Shown: positions 49,747 through 57,737, numbered from the stretch's first letter. The stretch is DNA of 64,000 nucleotides from Streptomyces sp. SID13726 (GCF_010548375.1 NZ_JAAGLY010000006.1:434001-498000), one strand, 5' to 3'. The notes: generated by a model from the letters alone, not told the origin. A program made the numbers and translations.

Positions 49747-50334
49747 GTGCGGGGCAACCTCCGCTTGTCCACTGTCGCCGGGGTCGTCCGAACCAGCAGA
49801 GTGGCGCGGGTGCATCGAACCACGACTACCGCAACGCTCCTGGTCACCGTGGCTGTCTCGGCCCTCACCGGCTGTGTGACGATCCAGCGCCCACCCGTGC
49901 CCGGGCCGCCGCCGACGGCTCGGGCCGTGCCGTCCCAGCCGTCGGCGCCCCGCCCGGACGGTCACGCGGAACCGCAGATCGTGCAGGCCCCGGCCCAGGA
50001 GGCGCTGTCCATGATCGACCCGTCCGGGAGTCCGAAACCTGGTGCGGCGGGGCCGCGCGGCGCCGCTCCGGGGACCGCGGCGGCCCCCGACCGGCCGCAG
50101 GACCGGCATCCGGCGCACTCGCGCCCGCAGCACCCGCGGCATCCCGCGCACCCGGCCCGTCCCGAGCAGGGGCATCAGGACGTACGGCACCCCCGGCAGC
50201 CTCGGGTCGAGATCCCGGACGTCGCCAAGTCGGTCCCGAAGAACACGCAGGACGTGTGCGCGCTGGGCCGGAGGTACGGCCGCTGGCAGGAGGGCAGCCC
50301 GGAGTCGGTCATCTGCGACACCTACGGGCGCTGA
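49747..50334 (+). CDS. Proline-rich lipoprotein of unknown function
   Basis: A 195-residue protein. A long basic leader (to about residue 28) and hydrophobic stretch end in the lipobox LTGC (residue 43). A long Pro/His/Arg-rich linker follows, including AHPARPEQGHQDVRHPRQPR, and a short cysteine-containing end (KNTQDVCALGRRYGRWQEGSPESVICDTYGR) that could form one disulphide. GTG 49747 has GGAG 7 bp upstream; GTG 49801 is an alternative. I recognise no family beyond conserved streptomycete lipoproteins. Confidence 0.68.
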   Translation: MRGNLRLSTVAGVVRTSRVARVHRTTTTATLLVTVAVSALTGCVTIQRPPVPGPPPTARAVPSQPSAPRPDGHAEPQIVQAPAQEALSMIDPSGSPKPGAAGPRGAAPGTAAAPDRPQDRHPAHSRPQHPRHPAHPARPEQGHQDVRHPRQPRVEIPDVAKSVPKNTQDVCALGRRYGRWQEGSPESVICDTYGR

Positions 50335-50346
50335 GCGGGCCCGGGT

Positions 50347-50862
50347 TCAGGGCCGCTGTCGGGGCGGCCCCCAGCCTCCGTCCGCGGCGCCGCCTTCGCC
50401 GAGCCGCAGCTCCAGTCTGCTGATCCCCGCCCGCACTCCGTCGCCGTAGCTGTCCTCGCCCAGGGCGTCCGCCGATCTGCGGGCCCGGCGCAGATGGGTG
50501 CGGGCGGCGTCGGTGCGGCCGAGGCGTACGTAGTCGGCGGCCAGGTTGAGGTGCAGCGAGGGATACAGGGCGCGCACGGCGAGCGCGCCCTCGTGCCGGG
50601 CGAGCCGGTCGTCGGTGAGTTCCTCGGCGGCCGTCAACGCCCTGAGGTCCCAGGCGAGTTCGTCGCAGGGGTCGTCCTGGGCGTCGGCCATGTAGTGCGC
50701 GAGGGTGCAGCGGTGCAGTGGGTCGCCGTCCTCGCCGAGCTCCGCCCACAGGCCGAGGAGGCGGTGCCGGGCCTCCTCGCGGTCCCCCGCGTGGCACAGC
50801 ATGACGGCCTGCCCGATCCGGGTCATCACGGCATCCGGCGCCGCCTGCTCCTGTCGCTCCAC
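50347..50862 (-). CDS. TPR-like helical repeat protein
   Basis: A 171-residue all-helical protein. Segments MTRIGQAVMLCHAGDREEARHRLLGLWAELGEDGDPLHRCTLAHYMADAQDDPCDELAWDLRAL and LHLNLAADYVRLGRTDAARTHLRRARRSADAL have TPR-like A/B helices. GTG 50862 is taken as the start: GGAGG sits 8 bp upstream among three consecutive GTG codons. The function is unknown; it is the next gene after ung on the same strand. Confidence 0.72.
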   Translation of the reverse strand: MERQEQAAPDAVMTRIGQAVMLCHAGDREEARHRLLGLWAELGEDGDPLHRCTLAHYMADAQDDPCDELAWDLRALTAAEELTDDRLARHEGALAVRALYPSLHLNLAADYVRLGRTDAARTHLRRARRSADALGEDSYGDGVRAGISRLELRLGEGGAADGGWGPPRQRP

Positions 50863-50983
50863 CACCACGTCCTCCGGGCCCTGTCGGCTGTCGTCGCTCT
50901 CCCCGCCGACGCTAACCGCAGCCACCGGCAATCCCGGTCAGGCGGCACCGGGCCGGTTCGGCGGGGAACCGGCCCGGTGGGGG

Positions 50984-51667
50984 TCAGCCGAGGTTCGGGA
51001 TCGTCCAGTCGATGGGCTCGTGGCCCTGCCGGGCGACCGCTTCGTCGATCTGGGTGAAGGGGCGGGAGCCGAAGAACTTCTTCGCGGACAGCGGGGAGGG
51101 GTGCGCGCCCTTGACCACCACGTGCCGGGACTCGTCGATCAGGGGGAGCTTCTTCTGCGCGTAGTTGCCCCACAGTACGAAGACGGCCGGGTCGGAGCGC
51201 TCGGCCACCGCGCGGATCACCGCGTCGGTGAACTTCTCCCAGCCCTTGCCCTTGTGGGAGTTGGCCTCGCCGGAGCGGACCGTGAGCACCGCGTTGAGCA
51301 GCAGGACGCCCTGCTGGGCCCACGGCATGAGGTAGCCGTTGTCCGGGATCTCGGTGCCCAGCTCCTCCTTCATCTCCTTGTAGATGTTCCGGAGGGAGGG
51401 CGGTGTCCTGACGCCCGGGCGGACCGAGAAGCACAGGCCGTGTCCCTGGCCCTCGCCGTGGTACGGGTCCTGGCCGAGGATCAGGACCTTGACCTGGTCG
51501 TACGGGGTCGCGTCGAGGGCGGCGAAGACCTCGTCGCGCGGCGGGTAGACGGGACCCTTCGCCCGCTCGTCCTCGACGAACTCCGTCAGCTCCTTGAAGT
51601 ACGGCTGCTGGAGCTCGTCACCCAGAACCCCGCGCCAGGACTCGGGCAGCATGGCGATGTCGGTCAC
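50984..51667 (-). CDS. ung: Uracil-DNA glycosylase, family 1
   Basis: A 227-residue Ung. The water-activating loop VLILGQDPYHGEGQGHGLCFSV (about 62-83), PPSLRNIYKEM, GVLLLNAVLTVR and the minor-groove loop GAHPSPLSAKKFFGSRPF are all present. It removes uracil from DNA in base excision repair. ATG 51667 gives MTDIAMLPESW. Neighbours are not repair genes. Confidence 0.95.
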   Translation of the reverse strand: MTDIAMLPESWRGVLGDELQQPYFKELTEFVEDERAKGPVYPPRDEVFAALDATPYDQVKVLILGQDPYHGEGQGHGLCFSVRPGVRTPPSLRNIYKEMKEELGTEIPDNGYLMPWAQQGVLLLNAVLTVRSGEANSHKGKGWEKFTDAVIRAVAERSDPAVFVLWGNYAQKKLPLIDESRHVVVKGAHPSPLSAKKFFGSRPFTQIDEAVARQGHEPIDWTIPNLG

Positions 51668-51757
51668 GTCAATTCCTCACGATGTGCGGTCACTTGCAGG
51701 CTTCAGAACCTACAGGCGACCACTGACAGTCGCCGCGCCCGTCCCGGAGTCCGGGAT

Positions 51758-53332
51758 CTACCAGCTGGTCTTCCAGTACAGCTCCCACATCGTCATCATG
51801 GTCGCCGGGTCGATGACCTTCTCCAGGCCGGCGATCTCCTCGTTCGCGGCCACGTACTGCTTGCCCTGCCACAGCGGCACCAGCCGGGTGTCGTCCGCGA
51901 AGACCTGCTGGGCCTCCTCGATCTGCGGTCCCACGGCGCCGCGGTCGCTCTCCGCGCGGGACTCCGGCAGCAGCTTGGCGGTGATCTCGGGGGCGTCGTA
52001 CGGGGTGCCGAGCGCGTTCTGCTCGCCCACGAAGGGTGCGATGAAGTTGTCGGCGTCGTGGAAGTCGGGGAACCAGCCGCGCCCGAACACCGGGTACTCG
52101 CCGTTCTGGTAGCCCTCGACGTAGGTCTTCCAGGGGCGGCTCTTGAGGGTGATGGTGAACAGCCCGGACGCCTCCAGCTGCTTCTTCAGCTCCTCGAAGG
52201 CGGGCTTGGTCGTGGAGCCGTAGCGGTCGCTGGTGTACCAGAGGGTCAGCGGGACGCGCTCGGTGATGCCGGCCTGGGTGAGCAGCCGCTTGGCCTTGGG
52301 GACGCTGGGGTCGCCGAAGTCGTCGAAGAAGCTCGTGGTGTGGCCGGTGAGTCCGGCCGGGACCATCGAGTACAGCGGCTCGACGGTGTCCTTGTAGACG
52401 TAGTGCACGAGCGCCGGGCGGTCGACGATCTGGGCGACGGCCTTGCGGACCGCGGGCTTCGCGGACCACGGGTCGCTGGGGTTGAACACCAGGTAGCTGA
52501 TCTCGGTGGTGGGGTTCTCGACGAGTTGGAGCCCCTCCTTCTGCTGGTTGACCTCGATGTCCACAGTGTCCGAGGCGCCGAGACCGCGGTAGACGACCGA
52601 GATCTCCTTCTTCTTGAGGGCCTTGACCATGGCGTCCGACTGCTGGAAGTAGCGGATGGTGACGGCCTTGTTCTTGAGGTCCGCTATGCCCTTGTAGTTG
52701 TCGTTGCGGACCAGCTCGGCCTTCTCGCCCTCCTGGTAGGAGTCGAGGGCGTAGGGTCCCGAGCCGCTGATCTTCCCGTCCTTGCGGATGGCCTTCGCGG
52801 AGTACTCCTCGGGGTCCACGATCGACATGGCGGGCGTGGTGAGCACCAGGGGGAAGGTGGCGTCGGGCTGGCTGAGGTGGAAGACGACCTCGCGGTCGCC
52901 CTTGGCCTGCACCCGGGAGAGGGTTCCCAGGAGGCCGGCGGGGCCGCCGTTGACGTTGATCTTCTTGATCCGGTCGAAGGAGTACTTGACGGCCTTGGCG
53001 TCCAGGGTGTGCCCGTTGGAGAACTTCAGGCCCTCGCGCAGCGTGCAGCTGTACACGGTGCTCGACGAGTCCGTGAACTCACAGCGCTCGGCGGCGTCGG
53101 GTTCGGGATCGGAGCCACCGGGCGAGTAGTTGAGGAGCGTCTGGTAGACGTTGCGGAACAGCTCCCAGGAGTTGTCCCAGGAGGCCGCGGGGTCCAGCGT
53201 GGCCGGGGCACTGGTGGTTCCCACGACGATCGTCTTGCCTTCGTCGGAGGAGTCCGAGGAGAACACACCGCATCCGGCCACCGTGGAGATGGACACGAGG
53301 GCCGCGAAGGGCGGCAGGTACCGGTTCCGCAT
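51758..53332 (-). CDS. Peptide-type ABC transporter substrate-binding lipoprotein
   Basis: A 524-residue SBP_bac_5 (family 5) protein. The signal MRNRYLPPFAALVSISTVAGC ends in a VAGC lipobox. Then come TLDPAASWDNSWELFRNVYQTLLNY, TLREGLKFSNGHTLDAKAVKYSFDR, ISGSGPYALDSYQEGEKAELVRNDNY and GRGWFPDFHDADNFIAPFVG. It captures peptides or similar solutes for an ABC importer. No permease or ATPase gene adjoins it, so it must share another system or be an orphan. ATG 53332 is the only start that gives the lipoprotein leader at residue 1. Confidence 0.9.
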   Translation of the reverse strand: MRNRYLPPFAALVSISTVAGCGVFSSDSSDEGKTIVVGTTSAPATLDPAASWDNSWELFRNVYQTLLNYSPGGSDPEPDAAERCEFTDSSSTVYSCTLREGLKFSNGHTLDAKAVKYSFDRIKKINVNGGPAGLLGTLSRVQAKGDREVVFHLSQPDATFPLVLTTPAMSIVDPEEYSAKAIRKDGKISGSGPYALDSYQEGEKAELVRNDNYKGIADLKNKAVTIRYFQQSDAMVKALKKKEISVVYRGLGASDTVDIEVNQQKEGLQLVENPTTEISYLVFNPSDPWSAKPAVRKAVAQIVDRPALVHYVYKDTVEPLYSMVPAGLTGHTTSFFDDFGDPSVPKAKRLLTQAGITERVPLTLWYTSDRYGSTTKPAFEELKKQLEASGLFTITLKSRPWKTYVEGYQNGEYPVFGRGWFPDFHDADNFIAPFVGEQNALGTPYDAPEITAKLLPESRAESDRGAVGPQIEEAQQVFADDTRLVPLWQGKQYVAANEEIAGLEKVIDPATMMTMWELYWKTSW

Positions 53333-53478
53333 GAACACGCGCTTGCTCCTCGAATGCCGTGCCGAGAGTCGGCAAAACATACCGCAGCGCCTGGCCCACC
53401 GAACCTGTTCGTTCACAGGCGCCTTGATCATCGCGCCTGTGATGTGGCTGTCTTCCGCCTATGCGGGGATTTGTGCGT

Positions 53479-53517
53479 CGACACGGGCGCCGTCGCTGTC
53501 AACGGGCGCCCGTGTCG
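53479..53517 (-). terminator. Strong hairpin terminator downstream of the SDR operon
   Basis: CGACACGGGCGCC at 53479-53491 pairs exactly with GGCGCCCGTGTCG at 53505-53517 around a 13-nt loop. It lies 13 bp beyond the stop of the SDR gene at 53530, as expected for termination of the leftward fabG-SDR operon. Confidence 0.75.
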
Positions 53518-53529
53518 GTGCGAGCGGGC

Positions 53530-54294
53530 TCAGCCCACGCCGGCGTTGAGGAAGATGCCGCCGTCGACGACGAGCGTCTGGCCGGTGACCCAGTCGGACT
53601 GCTCCGAGGTCAGGAAGGCCGCGGCGCCGCCGATGTCGGAGGGCACGCCCAGCCTGGCCAGCGGGTAGGACGCGGCGGCCTCGGCCTCGCGGCCCTCGTA
53701 CAGGGCGGAGGCGAACTTGGTCTTGACGACCGCCGGGGCGATCGCGTTGACCCGCACGCCCGGCGCGAACTCGTGCGCGAGCTGCTGGGTGAGGTTGATC
53801 AGCGCGGCCTTGCTGACGCCGTAGGCGGCGATGAAGGGCGAGGGCGCGATGCCCGCGACGGAGGCGATGTTGACGATCGCGCCGCCGTTGTCCTTCTGCC
53901 AGGCGTGCCAGGTCTTCTGCGCGAAGCCGAGCGCGGAGATCACGTTGGTCTCGAAGACCTTGCGGGCCACATTGAGGTCGAGGTCGGCGATCGGCCCGAA
54001 CACCGGGTTGGTACCGGCGTTGTTGACCAGGAAGTCGATGCGGCCGAAGGCCTCCATGGCGCGGTCGACGACCTCGGTCTGGTGGTCCAGGTCGTGCGCC
54101 TTGCCGGCGACACCGATGGCGCGCTCGGCGCCGAGCGCGTCGACGGCCTCCTTGAGGGCGTCCTCGTTGCGGCCGGTGATGACGACCCGGTCGCCGCGCG
54201 CGATCAGCGCCTCGGCGACGCCGTAGCCGATGCCGCGGCTGGCGCCCGTGATGAGCGCGACCTTGCCCGAGAGCTCGGGGAGTTGCGAAGTCAT
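53530..54294 (-). CDS. Short-chain dehydrogenase/reductase
   Basis: A 254-residue classical SDR. It has ALITGASRGIGYGVAEALIARGD (TGxxxGIG), NNAGTNPVFGPI, IASVAGIAPSPFIAAYGVSKAAL (Ser-Tyr-Lys triad, YGVSK) and the C-terminal GGAAAFLTSEQSDWVTGQTLVVDGG. It resembles 3-oxoacyl reductases of the FabG group. It begins 12 bp after the fabG gene and shares its operon. ATG 54294 is in the standard place. Confidence 0.9.
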   Translation of the reverse strand: MTSQLPELSGKVALITGASRGIGYGVAEALIARGDRVVITGRNEDALKEAVDALGAERAIGVAGKAHDLDHQTEVVDRAMEAFGRIDFLVNNAGTNPVFGPIADLDLNVARKVFETNVISALGFAQKTWHAWQKDNGGAIVNIASVAGIAPSPFIAAYGVSKAALINLTQQLAHEFAPGVRVNAIAPAVVKTKFASALYEGREAEAAASYPLARLGVPSDIGGAAAFLTSEQSDWVTGQTLVVDGGIFLNAGVG

Positions 54295-54306
54295 GTTCCT
54301 GTTTCC

Positions 54307-55068
54307 CTAGTCGAGCGGTCCGCCGGCGACGTACAGCACCTGGCCGGAGACGAATCCGGCCGCCTCGCCGGTGAAGAAGGCGATGGCGTTGGCGATGTCG
54401 TCGGGCTCGCCCACGCGCGCGACCGGGATCTGGGTGGCGGCGGCGGCCTTGAACTCCTCGAAGCCCATACCGACGCGCTCGGCGGTGGCGGCGGTCATGT
54501 CGGTGGCGATGAAGCCGGGGGCGACGGCGTTGGCGGTGATGCCGAACTTGCCGAGCTCGATGGCGAGGGTCTTGGTGAAGCCCTGGAGACCGGCCTTGGC
54601 GGCGGAGTAGTTGGCCTGGCCGCGGTTGCCGAGCGCCGAGGACGAGGACAGGTTGACCACGCGGCCGAAGCCGGCGTCGACCATGTGCTTCTGGACGGCC
54701 TTCGTCATCAGGAAGGAGCCGCGCAGGTGGACGTTGAGGACGGTGTCCCAGTCGGAGACGCTCATCTTGAACAGCAGGTTGTCGCGGAGCACGCCCGCGT
54801 TGTTGACGAGGATCGTCGGCGCGCCGAGCTCCTCGACCACGCGTGCGACGGCGGCCTGCACCTGGGCCTCGTCGGAGACGTCCGCGCCGACCGCGATCGC
54901 CCGGCCGCCGGCCGCGGTGATCTTCTCCACGGTGTCCTTGCAGGCGGCCTCGTCGAGGTCGATCACGGCGCCGGCACGGCCCTCGGCCGCCAGTCGTACG
55001 GCGGTGGCGGCGCCGATGCCGCGTGCGGCACCGGTGACCACGGCTACCCGCTGCTCAGTGGTGGACAT
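54307..55068 (-). CDS. 3-oxoacyl-ACP/CoA reductase (FabG-like)
   Basis: A 253-residue FabG-type SDR. It has AVVTGAARGIGAATAVRLAAEG, NNAGVLRDNLLFKMSVSDWDTVLNVHLRGSFLMTKAVQKHM (a hallmark of fatty-acid-type FabG), NLSSSSALGNRGQANYSAAKAGLQGFTKTLA (YSAAK) and the terminal SGQVLYVAGG. It reduces 3-oxoacyl thioesters in fatty acid metabolism. ATG 55068 is the conserved start; a TGAGC-N4-GCTTA dyad lies 67 bp upstream. The second SDR gene follows 12 bp later. Confidence 0.92.
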   Translation of the reverse strand: MSTTEQRVAVVTGAARGIGAATAVRLAAEGRAGAVIDLDEAACKDTVEKITAAGGRAIAVGADVSDEAQVQAAVARVVEELGAPTILVNNAGVLRDNLLFKMSVSDWDTVLNVHLRGSFLMTKAVQKHMVDAGFGRVVNLSSSSALGNRGQANYSAAKAGLQGFTKTLAIELGKFGITANAVAPGFIATDMTAATAERVGMGFEEFKAAAATQIPVARVGEPDDIANAIAFFTGEAAGFVSGQVLYVAGGPLD

Positions 55069-55134
55069 TGCTGGTTCTCCTCGCCCTCGAGAAAACGCCC
55101 TGGGGAATCGCCTGCGAAAGTACGGCCCGTTGGG

Positions 55135-55148
55135 TGAGCAACCGCTTA
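55135..55148. promoter_or_regulatory. Putative TetR-type operator upstream of fabG-like gene
   Basis: TGAGC-AACC-GCTTA is a TnAGC-N4-GCTnA dyad, similar to sites bound by TetR regulators of fatty acid genes in actinobacteria. It lies 67-80 bp before the fabG ATG. No TetR gene is adjacent, so the regulator would act in trans. Confidence 0.4.
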
Positions 55149-55220
55149 GTACCTTCAGTAGACGTGACGCTAGAAGCCATGGCACGCGGTGTCAACGCCA
55201 CACGGCTCCGGTGTGATCCA

Positions 55221-55670
55221 TTACCTCACCAGCAGGTCGAGCAGGCGCTCGGGTTCGGCGGCCGGATCGGTGGTGAGACCGGTGTGCACGGGGCCCGGCT
55301 GGACGACGGTGGAGCGGGGCGCGATCAGCCAGCGGAAGCGCCGTCCGGCGTCGTCGCGCGCGGCAGGTCCCGCCGCCTCGCCGCCGGCGCAGATCCCCTC
55401 GACGGCCCGGAGCGCGGCCCGCACCCCGGCCACGTCGGCGGCCGGGTCGAGCGCCCGCAGCCGGGCCTCGTCGAGATGGGTGCGCACCCCGACGTAGGAC
55501 TTGGCACGGCAGTAGACGAGCACTCCGGCGTTGATGCACTCGCCGCGCTCGATCCGGGGGACGACCCGCAGCAGGGCGTACTCGAAGACGTCCCGCTCGG
55601 TGCTCCGGCCGCCCCGGATGACATGGCGCTCGACCACACTGCCGGCCATGTGGATGTGTCGCTCGCTCAC
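55221..55670 (-). CDS. DUF3037 family protein
   Basis: A 149-residue protein. The core ERDVFEYALLRVVPRIERGECINAGVLVYCRAKSYVGVRTHLDEARLRAL (about 27-76) matches DUF3037, and the end FRWLIAPRSTVVQPGPVHTGLTTDPAAEPERLLDLLV is also family-like. GTG 55670 overlaps the stop of the HipA-like gene (GTGA), so translation is coupled. DUF3037 with a HipA-type kinase is a recurrent pair in actinobacteria; its role is unknown. Confidence 0.82.
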   Translation of the reverse strand: MSERHIHMAGSVVERHVIRGGRSTERDVFEYALLRVVPRIERGECINAGVLVYCRAKSYVGVRTHLDEARLRALDPAADVAGVRAALRAVEGICAGGEAAGPAARDDAGRRFRWLIAPRSTVVQPGPVHTGLTTDPAAEPERLLDLLVR

Positions 55671-56431
55671 TTGTCCCCCTCGATTCCGGTGATGCGGTCG
55701 TGGACGGCGGGCGCCCGCTGGAGCAGGGGGCGGGCGTAGGCCTCTCTCAGCTCGTCCGGGGTGTCGAAGCCGGGCTCGTCGGCCAGCCAGACGTGGGGGA
55801 TCTCCGCGGTGACCTCGGTGAGGAGGTCCTCGGTGACCAGCGGGGCCAGTTCGGCGGCGGCCGCCGCGATGTCCGGCGCGAAGGGGGCGAGGACGTGGTC
55901 CGAGGCGTCGTAGGGGCGGGCCGCGGACTTCTCGGCGCCGGGCCAGTTGTGGTGCCAGATCATGGTGGCGCCGTGGTCGATGAGCCACACCTCGCCCTGC
56001 CAGCGCAGCAGGTTGGGGTTGCGCCAGGAGCGGTCGACGTTGTTGACCAGCGCGTCGAACCAGACGATCCGGCCGGCTTCCTCTGGGCCGACCGAGAAGG
56101 CGAGCGGGTCGAAGCCGAGCGCTCCGGAGAGGAAGTCCATGCCGAGGTTGGTGCCGCCGCTGGACCTCAGCAGCTCCTGCACCCGCTCGTCGGGCTCGCC
56201 GAGACCCAGGTCGGAGTCGAGGTCGAGGGTGAGGAGCCGGGGCACCCGGAAGCCGAGCCGCCGGGCGAGTTCACCGGCCACCACCTCGGCGACCAGCGTC
56301 TTGCGGCCCTGTCCGGCGCCGGTGAACTTGATGACGTACGTCCCGCGGTCGTCGGCCTCGACGAGGCCCGGCAGCGAGCCGCCCTCACGCAGGGGCGTGA
56401 TGTAGCGGGTCGCGATGGCTTCCTTGAGCAT
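55667..56431 (-). CDS. HipA-like kinase
   Basis: A 254-residue compact HipA-fold kinase. It has a nucleotide-binding opening GTYVIKFTGAGQGRKTLVAEVVAGELARRLGFRVPRLLTLDL, the catalytic-loop FDALVNNVDRSWRNPNLL (NxDR-x4-N) and the metal motif VWLIDHGATMIWHH. It is far shorter than E. coli HipA (440) and lacks the N-terminal HipA domain. The substrate and the partner are unknown; the coupled partner is DUF3037 rather than HipB, so toxin function should not be assumed. Confidence 0.82.
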   Translation of the reverse strand: MLKEAIATRYITPLREGGSLPGLVEADDRGTYVIKFTGAGQGRKTLVAEVVAGELARRLGFRVPRLLTLDLDSDLGLGEPDERVQELLRSSGGTNLGMDFLSGALGFDPLAFSVGPEEAGRIVWFDALVNNVDRSWRNPNLLRWQGEVWLIDHGATMIWHHNWPGAEKSAARPYDASDHVLAPFAPDIAAAAAELAPLVTEDLLTEVTAEIPHVWLADEPGFDTPDELREAYARPLLQRAPAVHDRITGIEGDK

Positions 56432-56523
56432 CGCCCCAGGCTACTGGGGGGTGACTGAACACCGGGCGCTCCGGGCCCGTACCTCAGGGCAGTCAGAGAT
56501 TTTCCGTGGAAGGGGACGTCAGC

Positions 56524-56946
56524 ATGGCCAGCGAATCGCTTCATCCCGCATCGGCCCCCAGTCGCCGGGTCGTCGTGGCGGCGGTCGGCGCGGCAGGGCT
56601 CGCCCTCACGCTGAACGCGTGCGGTTCGGAGGACGACTCCGGTTCGTCGTCCGCCGCCGGCAGCGTCCTCGGGAAGACCTCGGACATCCCCGAGGGCGGC
56701 GGCAAGATCTTCAAGGACTCCGGTGTGGTGGTCACCCAGCCGACGGCGGGCGAGTTCAAGGCGTTCTCCTCGAAGTGCACCCACCAGGGCTGCGCGGTGA
56801 CGGGGATCGCCAACGGCGTGATCACGTGCCCGTGTCACAAGAGCGAGTTCTCGGTGACCGACGGCAGCGTGAAGAAGGGGCCCGCGACCCAGGCGCTGCC
56901 CGAGCAGTCCATCACCGTCAGCGGCGACTCGATCACCTTGGCGTGA
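56524..56946 (+). CDS. Rieske [2Fe-2S] lipoprotein
   Basis: A 140-residue exported Rieske protein. The leader APSRRVVVAAVGAAGLALTLNAC has a twin-arginine pair and ends in a lipobox (LNAC). The cluster ligands lie in KCTHQGCAV (C-x-H) and CPCHKSEFSV (C-x-x-H), about residues 82-105. The fold suits an electron carrier anchored outside the membrane. ATG 56524 has a GGGGA site upstream. No partner oxidoreductase is next to it. Related proteins in streptomycetes are annotated only as Rieske or ubiquinol-cytochrome c reductase iron-sulfur proteins. Confidence 0.88.
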   Translation: MASESLHPASAPSRRVVVAAVGAAGLALTLNACGSEDDSGSSSAAGSVLGKTSDIPEGGGKIFKDSGVVVTQPTAGEFKAFSSKCTHQGCAVTGIANGVITCPCHKSEFSVTDGSVKKGPATQALPEQSITVSGDSITLA

Positions 56947-56950
56947 GATG

Positions 56951-57601
56951 TCAGGCGCGGCCCGGTCGGCGGGGTCTCCTGAGACAGGCCAGGACCTCGT
57001 CCGTGGTCGCGAGGGTGGCGACGAGCGCGAGCGTGTGACGGATCATCGCCGGGGTGTACTCGGACGGCACCCCGGCGACCGCGTCCGTCGCCACCACGGC
57101 GGTGTAGCCGCGGTTCACGGCGTCGAACACGGCGTTGGGCACGGCCACGTTGGCGGAGACCCCGGTCACGACCAGCGTGCGGCAGCCGAGGTTGCGCAGC
57201 AGGGCGTCGACCTCGGTGCCGTGGATCGGCGACAGGCCGTGCAGCCGTCGTACGACGAAGTCCTGCTCGGTGACCTCGATGGGCGCGGCCACCCGGACCG
57301 CGGCGGTGCCGGACAGCTGCTGGACGGGCAGGCGTTCGGCGGCGCGGAAGAGCCGGGCGTTGCGGTTGGCGCCGCGCCCGTCCGGACGGCGTTCGGCGAT
57401 GGCGTGGATCACCTGCACCCCGCTCTCGTGGGCGCCCGCGACCAGCCGGGCGACGTTGGCGAGAGCGCCCGAGGCCCTTGCCTCGCGGGCGAGTTCGGGC
57501 AGCGCGCTGTCGGCGCCGACGACGCCCTGCTGGCACTCGACGGTGAGCAGGACGGTGCCCTCGGGGTCGAGCAGCTCGCTGAGTCGTTCGTACGACGGCA
57601 C
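56951..57601 (-). CDS. Isochorismatase-fold protein lacking the catalytic triad
   Basis: A 216-residue isochorismatase-like hydrolase fold. It has VLLTVECQQGVVG (usually VID-x-Q, with Glu instead of the catalytic Asp), FVVRRLHGLSPIHGTEVDALL (usually K; here RR) and LVVTGVSANVAVPNAVFDAVNRGY (usually C at the nucleophile; here Ala). All three catalytic positions appear changed. GTG 57601 is the start. It faces an FMN split-barrel gene across nested palindromes. Confidence 0.8.
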   Translation of the reverse strand: MPSYERLSELLDPEGTVLLTVECQQGVVGADSALPELAREARASGALANVARLVAGAHESGVQVIHAIAERRPDGRGANRNARLFRAAERLPVQQLSGTAAVRVAAPIEVTEQDFVVRRLHGLSPIHGTEVDALLRNLGCRTLVVTGVSANVAVPNAVFDAVNRGYTAVVATDAVAGVPSEYTPAMIRHTLALVATLATTDEVLACLRRPRRPGRA

Positions 57602-57680
57602 GGTTCCCCCAAGTCGCCGGTGGCCCGGAGCCGGTGACAGTAGCCACCATTGCGTGGGGACGGAAGACGACCCATCCTTT

Positions 57681-57712
57681 TCTGACGTGATGTCAGAGGA
57701 TCTCCTCTGACA
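57681..57712. promoter_or_regulatory. Nested palindromes between isochorismatase-fold and split-barrel genes
   Basis: TGTCAGAGGA-TC-TCCTCTGACA (57691-57712) is a perfect 10-bp dyad. TCTGAC-N5-GTCAGA (57681-57697) overlaps its left arm, giving three TCTGAC/GTCAGA-type half-sites. They lie in the 136-bp spacer between divergent starts, 26 bp before ATG 57738, and fit an operator. Confidence 0.75.
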
Positions 57713-57737
57713 CGACGTGAGAGAAAGAGGGGGATGC

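Noticed and set aside
50705..53668. A 987-codon plus-strand frame running across ung and the binding-protein gene
   Set aside because: It crosses several well-supported genes on the opposite strand and has low-complexity composition; it is a GC artefact.
53461..55137. A 558-codon plus-strand frame over the two SDR genes
   Set aside because: Both SDR genes on the minus strand carry the full TGxxxGIG and YxxxK motifs; the opposite frame has none.
55667..56431. Classical HipBA toxin-antitoxin system
   Set aside because: There is no HipB-type HTH gene adjacent and the kinase lacks the HipA N-terminal domain.
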